Origin: Plasmopara viticola
Taxonomy: Eukaryota; Oomycota; Peronosporomycetes; Peronosporales; Peronosporaceae
Reading direction: 5' to 3'
DNA length: 64,000 nucleotides
Assembly: GCA_001695595.3 (NCBI GenBank)
Contig: MBPM02000032.1
Coordinates: 682,001-746,000, forward strand
Shown here: piece by piece, positions 1 through 10,637 of the stretch
How the letters are laid out: every line of letters starts with the position of its first letter
How positions within the stretch are numbered: the stretch's first letter is position 1
Translations under genes and position numbers: made by a program
The notes under the pieces: model-generated
Databases searched by the model: none
The model's input: the letters and a program-made list of their open reading frames with translations, nothing else
What the model was told of the DNA's origin: nothing

Positions 1-1063
1 TCTTTTTGTCTTGAGTTTTTGCTATTCTGATAATAGCCTTAACTTTGTATGTTTCAAAAATATTCACAAGGACCTGGGCAAGGGTCACGTCCTCTCCTGT
101 CTTTTTCCGATACATTTCCGCATATCTCATCCATGAAATGAGTTCTGGGTTATCGAGAACACGAAAAGGTTTTTTGTGAAGCATTAAATACTTGAAGACA
201 AGATACGGCGCCACTTTGCGACTCAACCATTTATCTTCCAGCTCGAGTTGCATGTTGGTCGCCAGCGTCGCTGTTTTCTCTGACTGTTTTGAAGCAATAA
301 GGAGCGAAGAAAGTTTCGAGTAACCGAAAGAGTGGAGGTGCTGATCGAGGGGCGTCATTGACTTACCAGGGTTGTACTCGCTCAAATAAATGTTCCAGAT
401 GTCATACTCACCGCCGGTAAGCAAGATTGGGTGGCTCAAGTCCGACTGCAAACGGTTGTAAAGTTTTTTTGGAGAAATCGGGCGCTTTTTCCAAGCTTCC
501 ATCTGCTCTTTCTGTAGTCTGGTGCCAAGAGCTATAATTGACGGGTTTGCCTCACTCTTTGCTTGATCCAGCATCATTGCCAATTTATGATCATCAAATT
601 GCTCCTCTAACTTTGCTAAAACTGACACTTCCGCCCCGGGATGGTACGGGTTATAGTTATCCACGTATCTGACCCAAATACGAAACCAAAACTTCGACAA
701 AATGTTCTCCTTGACCTGATCAAGCTCTAGATTGGTGTAGACAATGGAGGGATCCACACTTTCCAGCCTCCACCAACCTACTTTGAGCAGAAGCTGAGTG
801 TCGGCAATTGAAATCATCACTGCCTGCTTGGTCTTGGCCAGTAAAGTGGAAAATTTAGTTCCCAAGCCGAAATCTTCGATACTTGGAGCCCTCTCTTCGT
901 CTCTTGCGTTCAGCGGGTCCGAGAGAAGGGCATTGGGTTGATTCACAGCGGATAAAAAGGTTTGTGGGGGTGCGGGAGACGCAGTCGCATTCGTAGCAGC
1001 ATCGGCTTTTGATACAAGGAAGAAGACTAACGAGAGTGTTCGAGCAACGCTGCGAAGAGGCAT
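1..1063 (-). CDS. E1: clade-1 secreted WY/LWY effector with EER motif, 3' end beyond window
   Basis: The frame is open from the ATG at 1063 to the window edge, about 354 codons, so the C-terminus is missing. Residues 1-22 form a signal peptide (hydrophobic SLVFFLV, then SKADA). A sequon NATAS follows, and DEER lies at residues 55-58. Where an RxLR would be expected there is only NALLSDP, so RxLR is degenerate. The WY unit has W98 and Y137; an L-type helix and two further W/Y units follow. The start is chosen because the initiator box at 1077-1095 ends 13 bases before it. The family is known for translocated or apoplastic effectors of oomycetes that act on plant immunity; the host target is unknown. 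The close paralogue is the gene at 21785-22936. The upstream region is split by two hAT elements. Confidence 0.85.
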   Translation of the reverse strand, partial: MPLRSVARTLSLVFFLVSKADAATNATASPAPPQTFLSAVNQPNALLSDPLNARDEERAPSIEDFGLGTKFSTLLAKTKQAVMISIADTQLLLKVGWWRLESVDPSIVYTNLELDQVKENILSKFWFRIWVRYVDNYNPYHPGAEVSVLAKLEEQFDDHKLAMMLDQAKSEANPSIIALGTRLQKEQMEAWKKRPISPKKLYNRLQSDLSHPILLTGGEYDIWNIYLSEYNPGKSMTPLDQHLHSFGYSKLSSLLIASKQSEKTATLATNMQLELEDKWLSRKVAPYLVFKYLMLHKKPFRVLDNPELISWMRYAEMYRKKTGEDVTLAQVLVNIFETYKVKAIIRIAKTQDKK

Positions 1064-1076
1064 TTTTAAATTTGCT

Positions 1077-1095
1077 GGCAAATTGTAAAATGAAA
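1077..1095 (-). promoter_or_regulatory. Initiator-like core promoter box of E1
   Basis: On the minus strand this reads TTTCATTTTACAATTTGCC, close to the oomycete Inr (CATT then CAATTT). It ends 13 bases before the ATG, so the leader should be very short. Confidence 0.6.
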
Positions 1096-1302
1096 TGGAA
1101 GTGCGGATGGATTGCAATCTAGTATCCGTATTAGAGATGGGGACGTCAGCTCAACGTCAAAAACGTTAAGCCGGTATCCGTTGACGTATTGCAAACGTTT
1201 TGAGACGTCCCGGCAACATTAATGTATAGTACACCACACGAGCAGTTTTGAACGGCTGAGATTGCAGGATAGAAGAAAGAGCCTACAACGCATCGTCCCC
1301 AG

Positions 1303-3660
1303 ATGGAGCTTCCACCATCGAATGATCCTACGCCGCCGCCCCTGTTTATGATGCGCCGTATTAAGAAGGACAATTACTGGTCGTTCATCCGACTTGTAGC
1401 TCCAAACGCACAGCTACCACCGGGAAAGAAGGCGTGGGAATCGTCTGATACAAACTTGGCTTATTGTCTACAGTGCAAAAGCTCTTTCAGCTTTAAATCA
1501 GGAAGTAGCGCCAGCATTCGAAAGCACATGAATGAGAAACATCCACAAGATCTCAGCAGAGCTGGGCGTGAACAGGCATCCAAGCGAGTGGCGATCGCAC
1601 TTCATGCAACGCGAAAATCTGATGCAATGATGTTTTCTCCGAGAAAGAGAACAAGAAAGATCGATCCAGCTGACGAAGAGATGGCCACAAGAGCTTTCAT
1701 TGATTGGATTGCCAAACGACTGCGCCCACTAAGTGTTGCCGACGACAAGGAGCTTCGTGTTTTCTTGACGTTGATTCAGACGATGAGAGGTCTGTACGAG
1801 CTACCCTCTCGCCGCACTATAACTGAAAAAATGCAAAATCACTGTCAGTTCAAGCGATCGCTGGTAAAGACGCAGATTGCTGAAGATGCAGACTTCTATT
1901 CTCTCACATCTGACATGTGGACATCTCGAGCAACAGATAGCTATACTTCGCTAACTATTCATTTTGTGAATTCCAATTTTGAGATGATGACGTACACTTT
2001 GGATGTTATGAGTTTTCGTGGGAAGCACACTGGCACCAGGATTAAATGCAAACTGGGCGGGCTCATGCGCAAGTGGGGTCTAGATGTTTCTCGCGTTACC
2101 AAAATGGTACGTGATAACGGGTCGAACATTGTCAGTGCGTGTGATGCGCTAGGTGTGCAGCACTTCGAATGCGTGGCGCATACGCTACATTTGATTGTAT
2201 CAGGAGCTCTCTCAAAAACAAGTGTCGAAGTGACAAATGTGGAAGAGGATAATGACGGGAACGAGGAAGGTAGGGAGGAGGTTGAAAATATTGCTGACAT
2301 TGAAGATGAGGAGGAGCAGTGGATTGAGGACCCTGCAATTGAACTGGAAGCTATTGCGTTCTTGGAGCAAGAACTGGTACAGATTGAATCCCATACGATT
2401 GCAAGTTCGATAGACAACGTTTCGCATGAATCTGAGCCACTGGACGTTAATGCTGATGACACGCTGGATGGAGGTCTTCTTGATGGTTGTCTTAGTGTGC
2501 GGACAACAACTTCAATTCTAAACGCTATGAAGCAAGCCATGAGTGAAACAAGAATGCATGTTTCTAGCTTTCGCAAAATTGTTCACTACTTCAACAAAAG
2601 TTCTAAAGGAAAAGACAAGTTGAAGTCGCTACAAAATGTGGCCGTACCTCTTACCGTTATTTCAGATGTAGCCACTCGCTGGAATAGCACGCATCACATG
2701 ATTCAACGCCTTCTGCAACTTCGTCCTAGTATCCAATCATTCATGGAGTTTATATTGACAGCGAAAGGCAAAGAAGAGTTCAGCGACGCAAGTATTGTGA
2801 GGCCCACTGGAGAAATGTGGTTTAGCATCCAATGCCTCGACAAGCTTCTCGTGGTTTTTGAGCTGGTAACCAAGACACTATCAGGTGGAACATACCCCAC
2901 TGCTACGTTGATATATCCATGTATACGCCTTCTTGAAAAGCGACTATTAAAGCAGAGGATATTTGCCAAAATATCGCCTGCTCACGCTGGAGAATATTAC
3001 TATAGCTCGGTGCTGGAATGCATGCATCTCGTCCGTCGGTTTTTCTTGTTTTTGCTCCAAAAAAGATCCAAGCAATTACCTTTGGATGTGAAATATTGCT
3101 GCTTGCTTGATCCTTAATTCGTGCATGGTGAGTCACTGAACGCAACAGAAAAAATAGAAGGGAGGGAGTTCTTGGTGAGCGAGGCAAAGCGCTCTGCTGG
3201 TGCTAATGCCGTCGATGATATCTACAGCACGTGCTCCGATGAGGATAGCGATGAAGAAGAAAACTTCATAAATGATCTCCTTGGACGCAAGCGAAGATCG
3301 CCTCATCCTCAAGTGCAAAACGGGTTGTCGCTTCGTGCAAAAGTAGAAGCAGAGGTGAATCGATACTACGATAGATCCCATCAAAAGGCACAAGAAAATA
3401 CGTGCCAGAAGCAGAAGTCGAAAACACAGAAACTTGACGATGGTCTCAAGTGGTGGCGCGAAAATGGCAGTGATTTTCCGCTCTTAGCTCCTATTGCGAG
3501 GAAATATTTTGGCATGGTAGCTACATCAGTACCTTCAGAGCGCTGCTTCTCGTGGGCAGGAAACATTATTACAGCACGGCGTAATAGGTTGTCTTCTTCC
3601 AACCTAAGAGATCTCATTTTTCTTTACAGCAATACGATTGGCGAGGAACCAGAGGAGTAG
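1303..3660 (+). pseudogene. hAT transposase, copy 1, one nonsense codon
   Basis: The frame is 786 codons with one in-frame TAA at 3115-3117 (codon 605), where copy 2 has CAA. A BED-type zinc finger uses C55, C58, H75 and H80. hAT RNase H-like core motifs follow: D204 in TSDMWTS, D271 in RDNGSN and the C-x2-H helix VAHTLHL at about 290-296. An acidic insert is seen at about 315-345, and ATRWNST further on. The C-terminal dimerisation region contains ATSVPSERCFSWAG and NRLSSSNLRDLI. The protein would bind the element ends and cut and paste them. As it stands it would stop before the dimerisation region, so it is probably inactive alone unless read through. Confidence 0.93.
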
Positions 3661-3812
3661 CTGAAGACGTACGGTAGAAACGTGCTAAAGAGTTACATGT
3701 TGTAAATAAACTTTTTGCACAACTCACATCACCTTTAATGTGCCAGCAGCCGACTTGTCTTAAAAACTCTTCTCCCGTCCGTTCTTATGTTTGTGCAGCT
3801 TGAACATGGTAT

Positions 3813-4113
3813 TGTATTGTATTGTATTACGTTATCGCGTTGCCAAGTTATGCACGTGCTAGGCTCAGTCTGGCTAGTCCACGGCATAGAGTGGTGTCCG
3901 CATACGTCGGGTCTCGTTCGGCGGGCAGTGGAGCCAGCACCGTTTAGCGCTGACTTGGTAAGAGCCCAGGTGGCGTCCTGGTGCTGGAGATCGTCGCGTC
4001 GAGGGTGAGACTCGTTAGAGACCTGCAGATGCCCGAGAGCACCTGCCCGAAGCGCGTGAGCATTCAGGCCCCTCGCTTGGAAGGAGGGCGTCACCCCAAC
4101 CTTTTCCGAAGCA
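3813..4113 (-). repeat. SINE-A nested in hAT copy 1
   Basis: About 300 bp of the dispersed SINE-A family, flanked by the 13-bp direct repeat TTGAACATGGTAT at 3800-3812 and 4114-4126. Its pentamer tail (ATACA)n reads as TATTG repeats on the plus strand. Insertion preceded duplication of the hAT element because copy 2 has it at the same site. Confidence 0.85.
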
Positions 4114-4266
4114 TTGAACATGGTATGGTTTTAAACCATTGGTTTGATAGGTTACAGTGTCTTTCCGAGACGTCAAACAACGTCTAAAAAAACGTGAACG
4201 GGAACCCTGGACGGGAACGGGAACTACATTTTTTTTACGTTAACACCGTTTACGTCCCCATCACTA

Positions 4267-4274
4267 ATCCGTAT
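4267..4274. repeat. Shared 8-bp target duplication between the two hAT copies
   Basis: ATCCGTAT occurs three times: at 1124-1131, here, and at 7412-7419. The order is repeat, copy 1, repeat, copy 2, repeat. Confidence 0.95.
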
Positions 4275-4445
4275 TAGAGATGGGGACGTCAGCTCAACGT
4301 TAAAAACGTTAAGCCGGTATCCGTTGACGTATTGCAAACGTTTTGAGACGTCCCGGCAACATTAATGTATAGTACACCACACGAGCAGTTTTGAACGGCT
4401 GAGATTGCAGGATAGAAGAAAGAGCCTACAACGCATCGTCCCCAG

Positions 4446-6804
4446 ATGGAGCTTCCACCATCGAATGATCCTACGCCGCCGCCCCTGTTTAAGATGCGCC
4501 GTATTAAGAAGGACGATTACTGGTCGTTCATCCGACTTATAGCTCCAAACGCACAGCTACCACCGGGAAAGAAGGCGTGGGAATCGTCTGATACAAACTT
4601 GGCTTATTGTCTAAAGTGCAAAAGTTCTTTCAGCTTTAAATCAGGAAGTAGCGCCAGCATTCGAAAGCACATGAATGAGAAACATCCACAAGATCTCAGC
4701 AGAGCTGGGCGTGAACAGGCATCCAGGCGAGTGGCGATCGCACTTCATGCAACGCGAAAATCTGATGCAATGATGTTTTCTCCGAGAAAGAGAACAAGAA
4801 AGATCGATCCAGCTGACGAAGAGATGGCCACCAGAGCTTTCATTGATTGGATTGCCAAACGACTGCGCCCACTAAGTGTTGCCGACGACAAGGAGCTTCG
4901 TGTTTTCTTGACGTTGATTCAGACGATGAGAGGTCTGTACGAGCTACCCTCTCGCCGCACTATAACTGAAAAAATGCAAAATCACTGTCAGTTCAAGCGA
5001 TCGCTGGTAAAGACGCAGATTGCTGAAGATGCAGACTTCTATTCTCTCACATCTGACATGTGGACATCTCGAGCAACAGATAGCTATATTTCGCTAACTA
5101 TTCATTTTGTGAATTCCAATTTTGAGATGATGACGTACACTTTGGATGTTATGAGTTTTCGTGGGAAGCACACTGGCACCCAGGATTAAATGCAAACTGG
5201 GCGGGCTCATGCGCAAGTGGGGTCTAGATGTTTCTCGCGTTACCAAAATGGTACGTGATAACGGGTCGAACATTGTCAGTGCGTGTGATGCGCTAGGTGT
5301 GCAGCACTTCGAATGCGTGGCGCATACGCTACATTTGATTGTATCAGGAGCTCTCTCAAAAACAAGTGTCGAAGTGACAAATGTGGAAGAGGATAATGAC
5401 GGGAACGAGGAAGGTAGGGAGGAGGTTGAAAATATTGCTGACATTGAAGATGAGGAGGAGCAGTGGATTGAGGACCCTGCAATTGAACTGGAAGCTATTG
5501 CGTTCTTGGAGCAAGAACTGGTAGAGATTGAATCCCAAACGATTGCAAGTTCGATAGACAACGTTTCGCATGAATCTGAGCCACTGGACGTTAATGCTGA
5601 TGACACGCTGGATGGAGGTCTTCTTGATGGTTGTCTTAGTGTGCGGACAACAACTTCAATTCTAAACGCTATGAAGCAAGCCATGAGTGAAACAAGAATG
5701 CATGTTTCTAGCTTTCGCAAAATTGTTCACTACTTCAACAAAAGTTCTAAAGGAAAAGACAAGTTGAAGTCGCTACAAAATGTGGCCGTACCTCTTACCG
5801 TTATTTCAGATGTAGCCACTCGCTGGAATAGCACGCATCACATGATTCAACGCCTTCTGCAACTTCGTCCTAGTATCCAATCATTCATGGAGTTTATATT
5901 GACAACGAAAGGCAAAGAAGAGTTCAGCGACGCAAGTATTGTGAGGCCCACTGGAGAAATGTGGTTTAGCATCCAATGCCTCGACAAGCTTCTCGTGGTT
6001 TTTGAGCTGGTAACCAAGACACTATCAGGTGGAACATACCCCACTGCTACGTTGATATATCCATGTATACGCCTTCTTGAAAAGCGACTATTAAAGCAGA
6101 GGATATTTGCCAAAATATCGCCTGCTCACGCTGGAGAATATTACTATAGCTCGGTGCTGGAACGCATGCATCTCGTCCGTCGGTTTTTCTTGTTTTTGCT
6201 CCGAAAAAGATTCAAGCAATTACCTTTGGATGTGAAATATTGCTGCTTGCTTGATCCTCAATTCGTGCATGGTGAGTCACTGAACGCAACAGAAAAAATA
6301 GAAGGGAGGGAGTTCTTGGTGAGCGAGGCAATGCGCTCTGCTGGTGCTAATGCCGTCGATGATATCTACAGCACGTGCTCCGATGAGGATAGCGATGAAG
6401 AAGAAAACTTCATAAATGATCTCCTTGGACGCAAGCGAAGATCGCCTCATCCTCAAGTGCAAAACGGGTTGTCGCTTCGTGCAAAAGTAGAAGCAGAGGT
6501 GAATCGATACTACGATAGATCCCATCAAAAGGCACAAGAAAATACGTGCCAGAAGCAGAAGTCGAAAACACAGCAACTTGACGATGGTCTCAAGTGGTGG
6601 CGCGAAAATGGCAGTGATTTTCCGCTCTTAGCTCCTATTGCGAGGAAATATTTTGGCATGGTAGCTACATCAGTACCTTCAGAGCGCTGCTTCTCGTGGG
6701 CAGGAAACATTATTACAGCACGGCGTAATAGGTTGTCTTCTTCCAACCTAAGAGATCTCATTTTTCTTTACAGCAATACGATTGGCGAGGAACCAGAGGA
6801 GTAG
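4446..6804 (+). pseudogene. hAT transposase, copy 2, one-base frameshift
   Basis: The coding span is 2359 bp, one more than in copy 1. An extra C at about 5178-5181 (GGCACCCAGG against GGCACCAGG in copy 1) ends the first frame at 5189 after 247 residues. That leaves the zinc finger and the first catalytic Asp in one frame. The rest (second Asp, C-x2-H, dimerisation region) continues in the next frame to 6804. The nonsense codon of copy 1 is absent (CAA). Neither copy is intact; they carry different lesions. Confidence 0.93.
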
Positions 6805-6956
6805 CTGAAGACGTACGGTAGAAACGTGCTAAAGAGTTACATGTTGTAAATAAACTTTTTGCACAACTCACATCACCTTTAATGTGCCAGCAGCCGACTT
6901 GTCTTAAAAACTCTTCTCCCGTCCGTTCTTATGTTTGTGCAGCTTGAACATGGTAT

Positions 6957-7257
6957 TGTATTGTATTGTATTACGTTATCGCGTTGCCAAGTTATGCACG
7001 TGCTAGGCTCAGTCTGGCTAGTCCACGGCATAGAGTGGTGTCCGCATACGTCGGGTCTCGTTCGGCGGGCAGTGGAGCCAGCACCGTTTAGCGCTGACTT
7101 GGTAAGAGCCCAGGTGGCGTCCTGGTGCTGGAGACCGTCGCGTCGAGGGTGAGACTCGTTAGAGACCTGCAGATGCCCGAGAGCACCTGCCCGAAGCGCG
7201 TGAGCATTCAGGCCCCTCGCTTGGAAGGAGGGCGTCACCCCAACCTTTTCCGAAGCA
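6957..7257 (-). repeat. SINE-A nested in hAT copy 2
   Basis: Same insertion as in copy 1, with the same 13-bp flanking duplication (6944-6956 and 7258-7270), so it was inherited through element duplication. Confidence 0.85.
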
Positions 7258-7419
7258 TTGAACATGGTATGGTTTTAAACCATTGGTTTGATAGGTTACA
7301 GTGTCTTTCCCGAGACGTCAAACAACGTCTAAAAAAACGTGAACGGGAACCCTGGACGGGAACGGGAACTACATTTTTTTTACGTTAACACCGTTTACGT
7401 CCCCATCACTAATCCGTAT

Positions 7420-7814
7420 GCACATCATTGATTCAAAGGGACGGTTTGGAAGCCATCAAGAAACACCATAAACGCTGCGAATCTACTCTGTAGTGCCGGT
7501 TTAGCAATCATGCCGACGTCTGCTCGACGATTTGTGGCTTGGCTACGAATACAATAAGGCTCAAATCTGGCGCTAAGACTGAATTGCTGCGTATTGCGGA
7601 TACGGCCTAAGCATTGGCTTGTATAAATCAGTTCTGCTTCTGCACTGTCAAGTAGTAGCAATAGTATTGTTTTGTTTGTGGTAACTCTCGACTTTTTAAC
7701 ACGGTTAGCTATTAAAAACCACTTTAATTTTTTGCATGATTGGTTTATTTAAGCACAATTACCCGCCTATGATTTTGCTTACGTTTTTACTCTTTAGCCT
7801 AAAATAATAGAGAC
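7420..7814 (-). promoter_or_regulatory. Distal upstream region of E1, displaced by the hAT pair
   Basis: No gene. The first part matches the region directly upstream of other clade-1 effectors: CTCTGTAGTGCC, GACGTCTGCTCGACG, then a block with AAATCTGGCGCTAAGACT and GCGTATTGCGGATACGG. The same blocks occur beyond the start of the effector at 24643-25727 (25850-26010). Before the hAT insertions this lay within a few hundred bases of the E1 start. It is about 6.4 kb away now. Confidence 0.6.
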
Positions 7815-7826
7815 ATGGTATCTTGA

Positions 7827-8143
7827 TTACGGAAAAGGTTGGGGTGACGCCCTCCTTCCAAGCGCGGGGGCTAAATGCTCGCGCGCTTCGGGCAGGTGCT
7901 CTCGGGCATCTGCAGGTCTCTAACCTGTCTCATCCTCGACGCGACAATCTCCAGCACCAGAGCGCCACCTGGGCTCTTACCAAGTCAGAGATAAACAAAA
8001 TAATGGAAGACCCTCACGACCTCGGTGCTGGCTGCACTGCCCGCCGAACGAGACCCGACGTATGCGGACACCACTCTATGCCGTGGACTAGCCAGACAGC
8101 CTAGCACGTGCATAACTTGGCAACGCGATAACAATACAATACA
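7827..8143 (+). repeat. SINE-A copy with 12-bp target duplication
   Basis: 317 bp ending in ATACA pentamers, flanked by ATGGTATCTTGA at 7815-7826 and 8144-8155. It begins GGAAAAGGTTGGGGTGACGC like the other copies. No clear pol III A or B box was seen. Confidence 0.85.
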
Positions 8144-8244
8144 ATGGTATCTTGACTGCGTGCCGGTATGATATTAATTTTTGGCCATCCGGCTCCAAGT
8201 TTGTTCTACAAGTGAGGTTGGTGAAGGACGTAAGGTGTGCCTCC

Positions 8245-8996
8245 TTCCAACCTATAGCTCGCCCACTATTTTGTCAAAATTTTGGTCTTGTGTCTGGATC
8301 AAGTACGTGGATTGGTATAATTCGGCCCATCTTCGGGAGGTAGTGTCAATTTTAGCAAAGTTAGAGAAACAAATTGATGATTCTAAGTTAACAACAATGC
8401 AAAAAAGGCATAAAAAGTGTCAATTCGAGCTTTTGGCACGAGACTACAGAAAGAGCAGATAAAAGGTTGGAAAGCGCTCAGTTTCTTCAAAGGAACTTCA
8501 CAGCCTTTTGCAGTCGGACCCGAGCCACTCAATCTTGCTTACCGGTTGTAATTATAAAATCTGGACCACCTATTTGAGCGAATACAACCCTGGTGAGCCA
8601 ATGACGCATCTCGAACGGCTGCTTCACTCTTTTATTTAAAAGAGTCTTTCCTCGCTCTTTACTGCTTCAAAACAGTCAGAGGATACAGCGACGCTGGCGA
8701 TGAACCTTCAACTCGAGTAAGAAAAGGAATGGTTATGGTATGAAGTGGCGCCGGAGGTTGTTTTCAAATATTTAATGCTTGACAAACACCCTTCTAGTGT
8801 TTTCGATAACCCGGAGCTCATATCATGGATGAGGTTCGCGAAAGTGTATCAGAAAAAGACAGAAAAAGACGTAACTCTTGTCCAGGTCCGTGTAAGCATC
8901 TTCGAGACAGACATAATTGAGGCTATTATCGAATCGCAAATACTAATAGAACTTGGAGAAGGAACAAGCGGAAAGGTGGCAGCCGCGCAAGCTTAG
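8245..8996 (+). pseudogene. E2: decayed clade-1 WY effector lacking its 5' third
   Basis: Effector homology begins inside the first WY unit (ILSKFW, IKYVDWYN) and runs to a normal C-terminus ending at the TAG at 8994. Signal peptide and DEER region are missing; the join is to distal upstream-type sequence (8156-8244, similar to 26195-26250). Stops and frameshifts occur around 8460, 8550 and 8638. Only the last WY unit (8745-8996, with ISWMRF) is in one clean frame. The 3' flank retains the conserved effector 3' region. Confidence 0.8.
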
Positions 8997-9440
8997 GATT
9001 TGCTTGTGTTGGCGAGTGTGTGTGAGTCGTGGCAAGTTTTGTGCTGTAAGACTTAAGAAATTCATGACTTGATGAATATAATGGTGTTACGTGACTTAAG
9101 ACAGATAAGTACGATATGTCAGTCATTTAGGAGTGACAGTAAAAACTCCTTCTCTTGTGGTGTTTATACTCTGTTGCAGCAAATCCTATTGTTTTTTTTA
9201 TAAATTGCATCGCTTGCTTGAGTGCAGCACTCGGCGTAGCTCTGCGACAATACGATCACTCCGTGCGTAGTGCGAATACGAGCACCGTTTGACCCAATCA
9301 CCGATTTAAATTGCTTGATACTGGACGTCCGGCTTGGTTGCTGAACCGGCACTACAGAGCAGATCAGTCCCCGCAGCGTTTATGGTACCTTCATATGGCT
9401 CCCACACGGATCCTTCTAAATCAGTGATGCGCAAACGGAT
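8997..9440 (+). other. E2 3' region, RepR fragment, start of E3 upstream
   Basis: No gene. 9000-9180 matches the non-coding sequence after other clade-1 effectors (GACTTGATGAATATAATGG and a run to CTTCTCTTGTGG). 9185-9330 matches part of the RepR repeat (similar to 19400-19560 and 28290-28440). From about 9330 it matches the proximal upstream region of the effectors (CCGGCACTACAGAGCAGATCA). Confidence 0.55.
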
Positions 9441-9457
9441 ACTAGAATGTACTTTCA

Positions 9458-9476
9458 TTTCATTATTCAATTCGCC
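9458..9476 (+). promoter_or_regulatory. Initiator-like core promoter box of E3
   Basis: TTTCATTATTCAATTCGCC, ending 12 bases before the chosen ATG at 9489. It overlaps an upstream in-frame ATG at 9447, which argues against that earlier start. Confidence 0.6.
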
Positions 9477-9488
9477 AGCAAGTCACAG

Positions 9489-10637
9489 ATGCATCTTTGC
9501 AGCGTTGCTCGAATACTCTTCTTTGTTTTTTTTCTTCTATCAAAAGCCGATGCTTCTGCGAATGCGACTGCGTCCCCCGCACCCTCAGGGACCTTTTCAT
9601 CCACTGTGAATCCCACTGTGAATCAACCCAATGCCCTCCTCTCGGACCCGCTGAACGCAAGAGACGAAGAGAGGGCTCCTGGTATCGAAGATTTCGGCTT
9701 GGGGACTATCTTTTCCACTTTACTGACCAAGAGCAAGCAAGCGGTGGTGGATCCAATAGTCCAAACTCACCTTTTGCTCAAGATATGGCAGTGGAGGAGG
9801 AATAATGTGGTTCCTTACATTGTCTTTACCAATCTACAGCTCGACCGGGTCGAGGAGAACTTTTTTTCGAACGCTAGGTTTCGTGCCTGGGTCGAGTACG
9901 TGAATAGTTATAATTTGGACCATCCCGAAGAGGAAGTGTCACTTTTCGCACTATTATCGGAGCAATTTGATGACCATAAATTGGCAATGATGCTGGAAGA
10001 CGCAAAGAGTGAAGCAGACCCATCCATCCAAGCTCTTGGCACGAGACTACAGAAAGAGCAGATGGAAGGTTGGAATAAACGCTCGGTTTCTCCACAAGAG
10101 CTTCACGACCTTTTGCAGTCGGACCCGAGCCACCCAATCTTGCTTACCGGCCGTAAGTACAGAATATGGAACACTTATTTGACCGAGTACAACCCGGGTA
10201 GGTCAATGACACTCATCGAACAGCTGCTTCACGCTTTCAGTGACGCAAGTCTATCTTCGCTACTAATTGCCTCCAAACAGTCAGAGGAAACAGCGACGCT
10301 GGCGACCAATTTTCAACTCGAGTTAGAAAAGGAATGGTTGAGTTATGATTTGAAGCCAAAGCTTGCTTTCATTTATTTAATGCTTGACAAAAACCCTTAT
10401 GATGTTCTCAATAACTTGGAGCTTGAATCATGGACGAGGTACGCGGAAATGTATCGGAAAAAGACAGGGAAGGACGTGAGTCTTGCTGAGGTCCTTGTTA
10501 GCCTTTTCAAAAAAGACATAATTAAGAATATTATCAGTACAGCGAAAACTAAAAAAGAAAAGAAGCTGGCGGAGGATTTGGAGACGAACCTGGCGGTGAA
10601 GAAGCTGGAGAAGAAGTTGGCAGCGGCGAAAGCTTAA
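9489..10637 (+). CDS. E3: clade-1 secreted WY/LWY effector, intact, 382 aa
   Basis: Signal peptide at 1-22 (ILFFVFFLL, then SKADA), sequon NATAS next, DEER at 59-62 and no RxLR (NALLSDP instead). Three W/Y units follow. The first has W102 and Y141, 39 residues apart, as in its paralogues. L-type helices (FDDHKLAMMLEDAK) link the units, so the order is WY-LWY-LWY with a lysine-rich helical tail (KKEKKLAEDL). An in-frame ATG 14 codons upstream (9447) is rejected because the initiator box lies between them. Family knowledge predicts secretion and action on plant defence; no target is inferable. It is convergent with the companion locus at 10830-13330. Confidence 0.9.
   Translation: MHLCSVARILFFVFFLLSKADASANATASPAPSGTFSSTVNPTVNQPNALLSDPLNARDEERAPGIEDFGLGTIFSTLLTKSKQAVVDPIVQTHLLLKIWQWRRNNVVPYIVFTNLQLDRVEENFFSNARFRAWVEYVNSYNLDHPEEEVSLFALLSEQFDDHKLAMMLEDAKSEADPSIQALGTRLQKEQMEGWNKRSVSPQELHDLLQSDPSHPILLTGRKYRIWNTYLTEYNPGRSMTLIEQLLHAFSDASLSSLLIASKQSEETATLATNFQLELEKEWLSYDLKPKLAFIYLMLDKNPYDVLNNLELESWTRYAEMYRKKTGKDVSLAEVLVSLFKKDIIKNIISTAKTKKEKKLAEDLETNLAVKKLEKKLAAAKA

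Larger units (their letters stand above)
1132..4266 (+). mobile_element. hAT DNA transposon, copy 1 (3135 bp)
   Basis: The element starts TAGAGATGGGGACGT and ends with the near-perfect inverse (ACGTCCCCATCACTA), one mismatch in 15. It is flanked by the 8-bp direct repeat ATCCGTAT at 1124-1131 and 4267-4274; 8-bp duplications are the hAT hallmark. It holds a transposase gene with a premature stop and, in the 3' non-coding part, a nested SINE with its own 13-bp target duplication. It abuts a second copy through the shared 8-bp repeat. Confidence 0.95.
4275..7411 (+). mobile_element. hAT DNA transposon, copy 2 (3137 bp)
   Basis: Same terminal inverted repeats and layout as copy 1, differing by scattered single-base changes. 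It is flanked by ATCCGTAT at 4267-4274 and 7412-7419. The transposase here is broken by a one-base insertion instead of a nonsense codon. The nested SINE lies at 6957-7257 with its 13-bp duplication at 6944-6956 and 7258-7270. Confidence 0.95.

Noticed and set aside
1959..2576. Long minus-strand open frames opposite the hAT transposase (also 5094-5720)
   Set aside because: They are antisense to a well-supported transposase, low in complexity (Ser-rich from acidic codons), and repeat identically in both copies.
3787..4187. Short plus- and minus-strand frames in the SINE-A copies (also 13913-14224, 18724-19140, 20443-20751, 61910-62212)
   Set aside because: They recur in every SINE-A copy because the GC-rich SINE body lacks stops. 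They differ in length with the flanks and have no conserved start.
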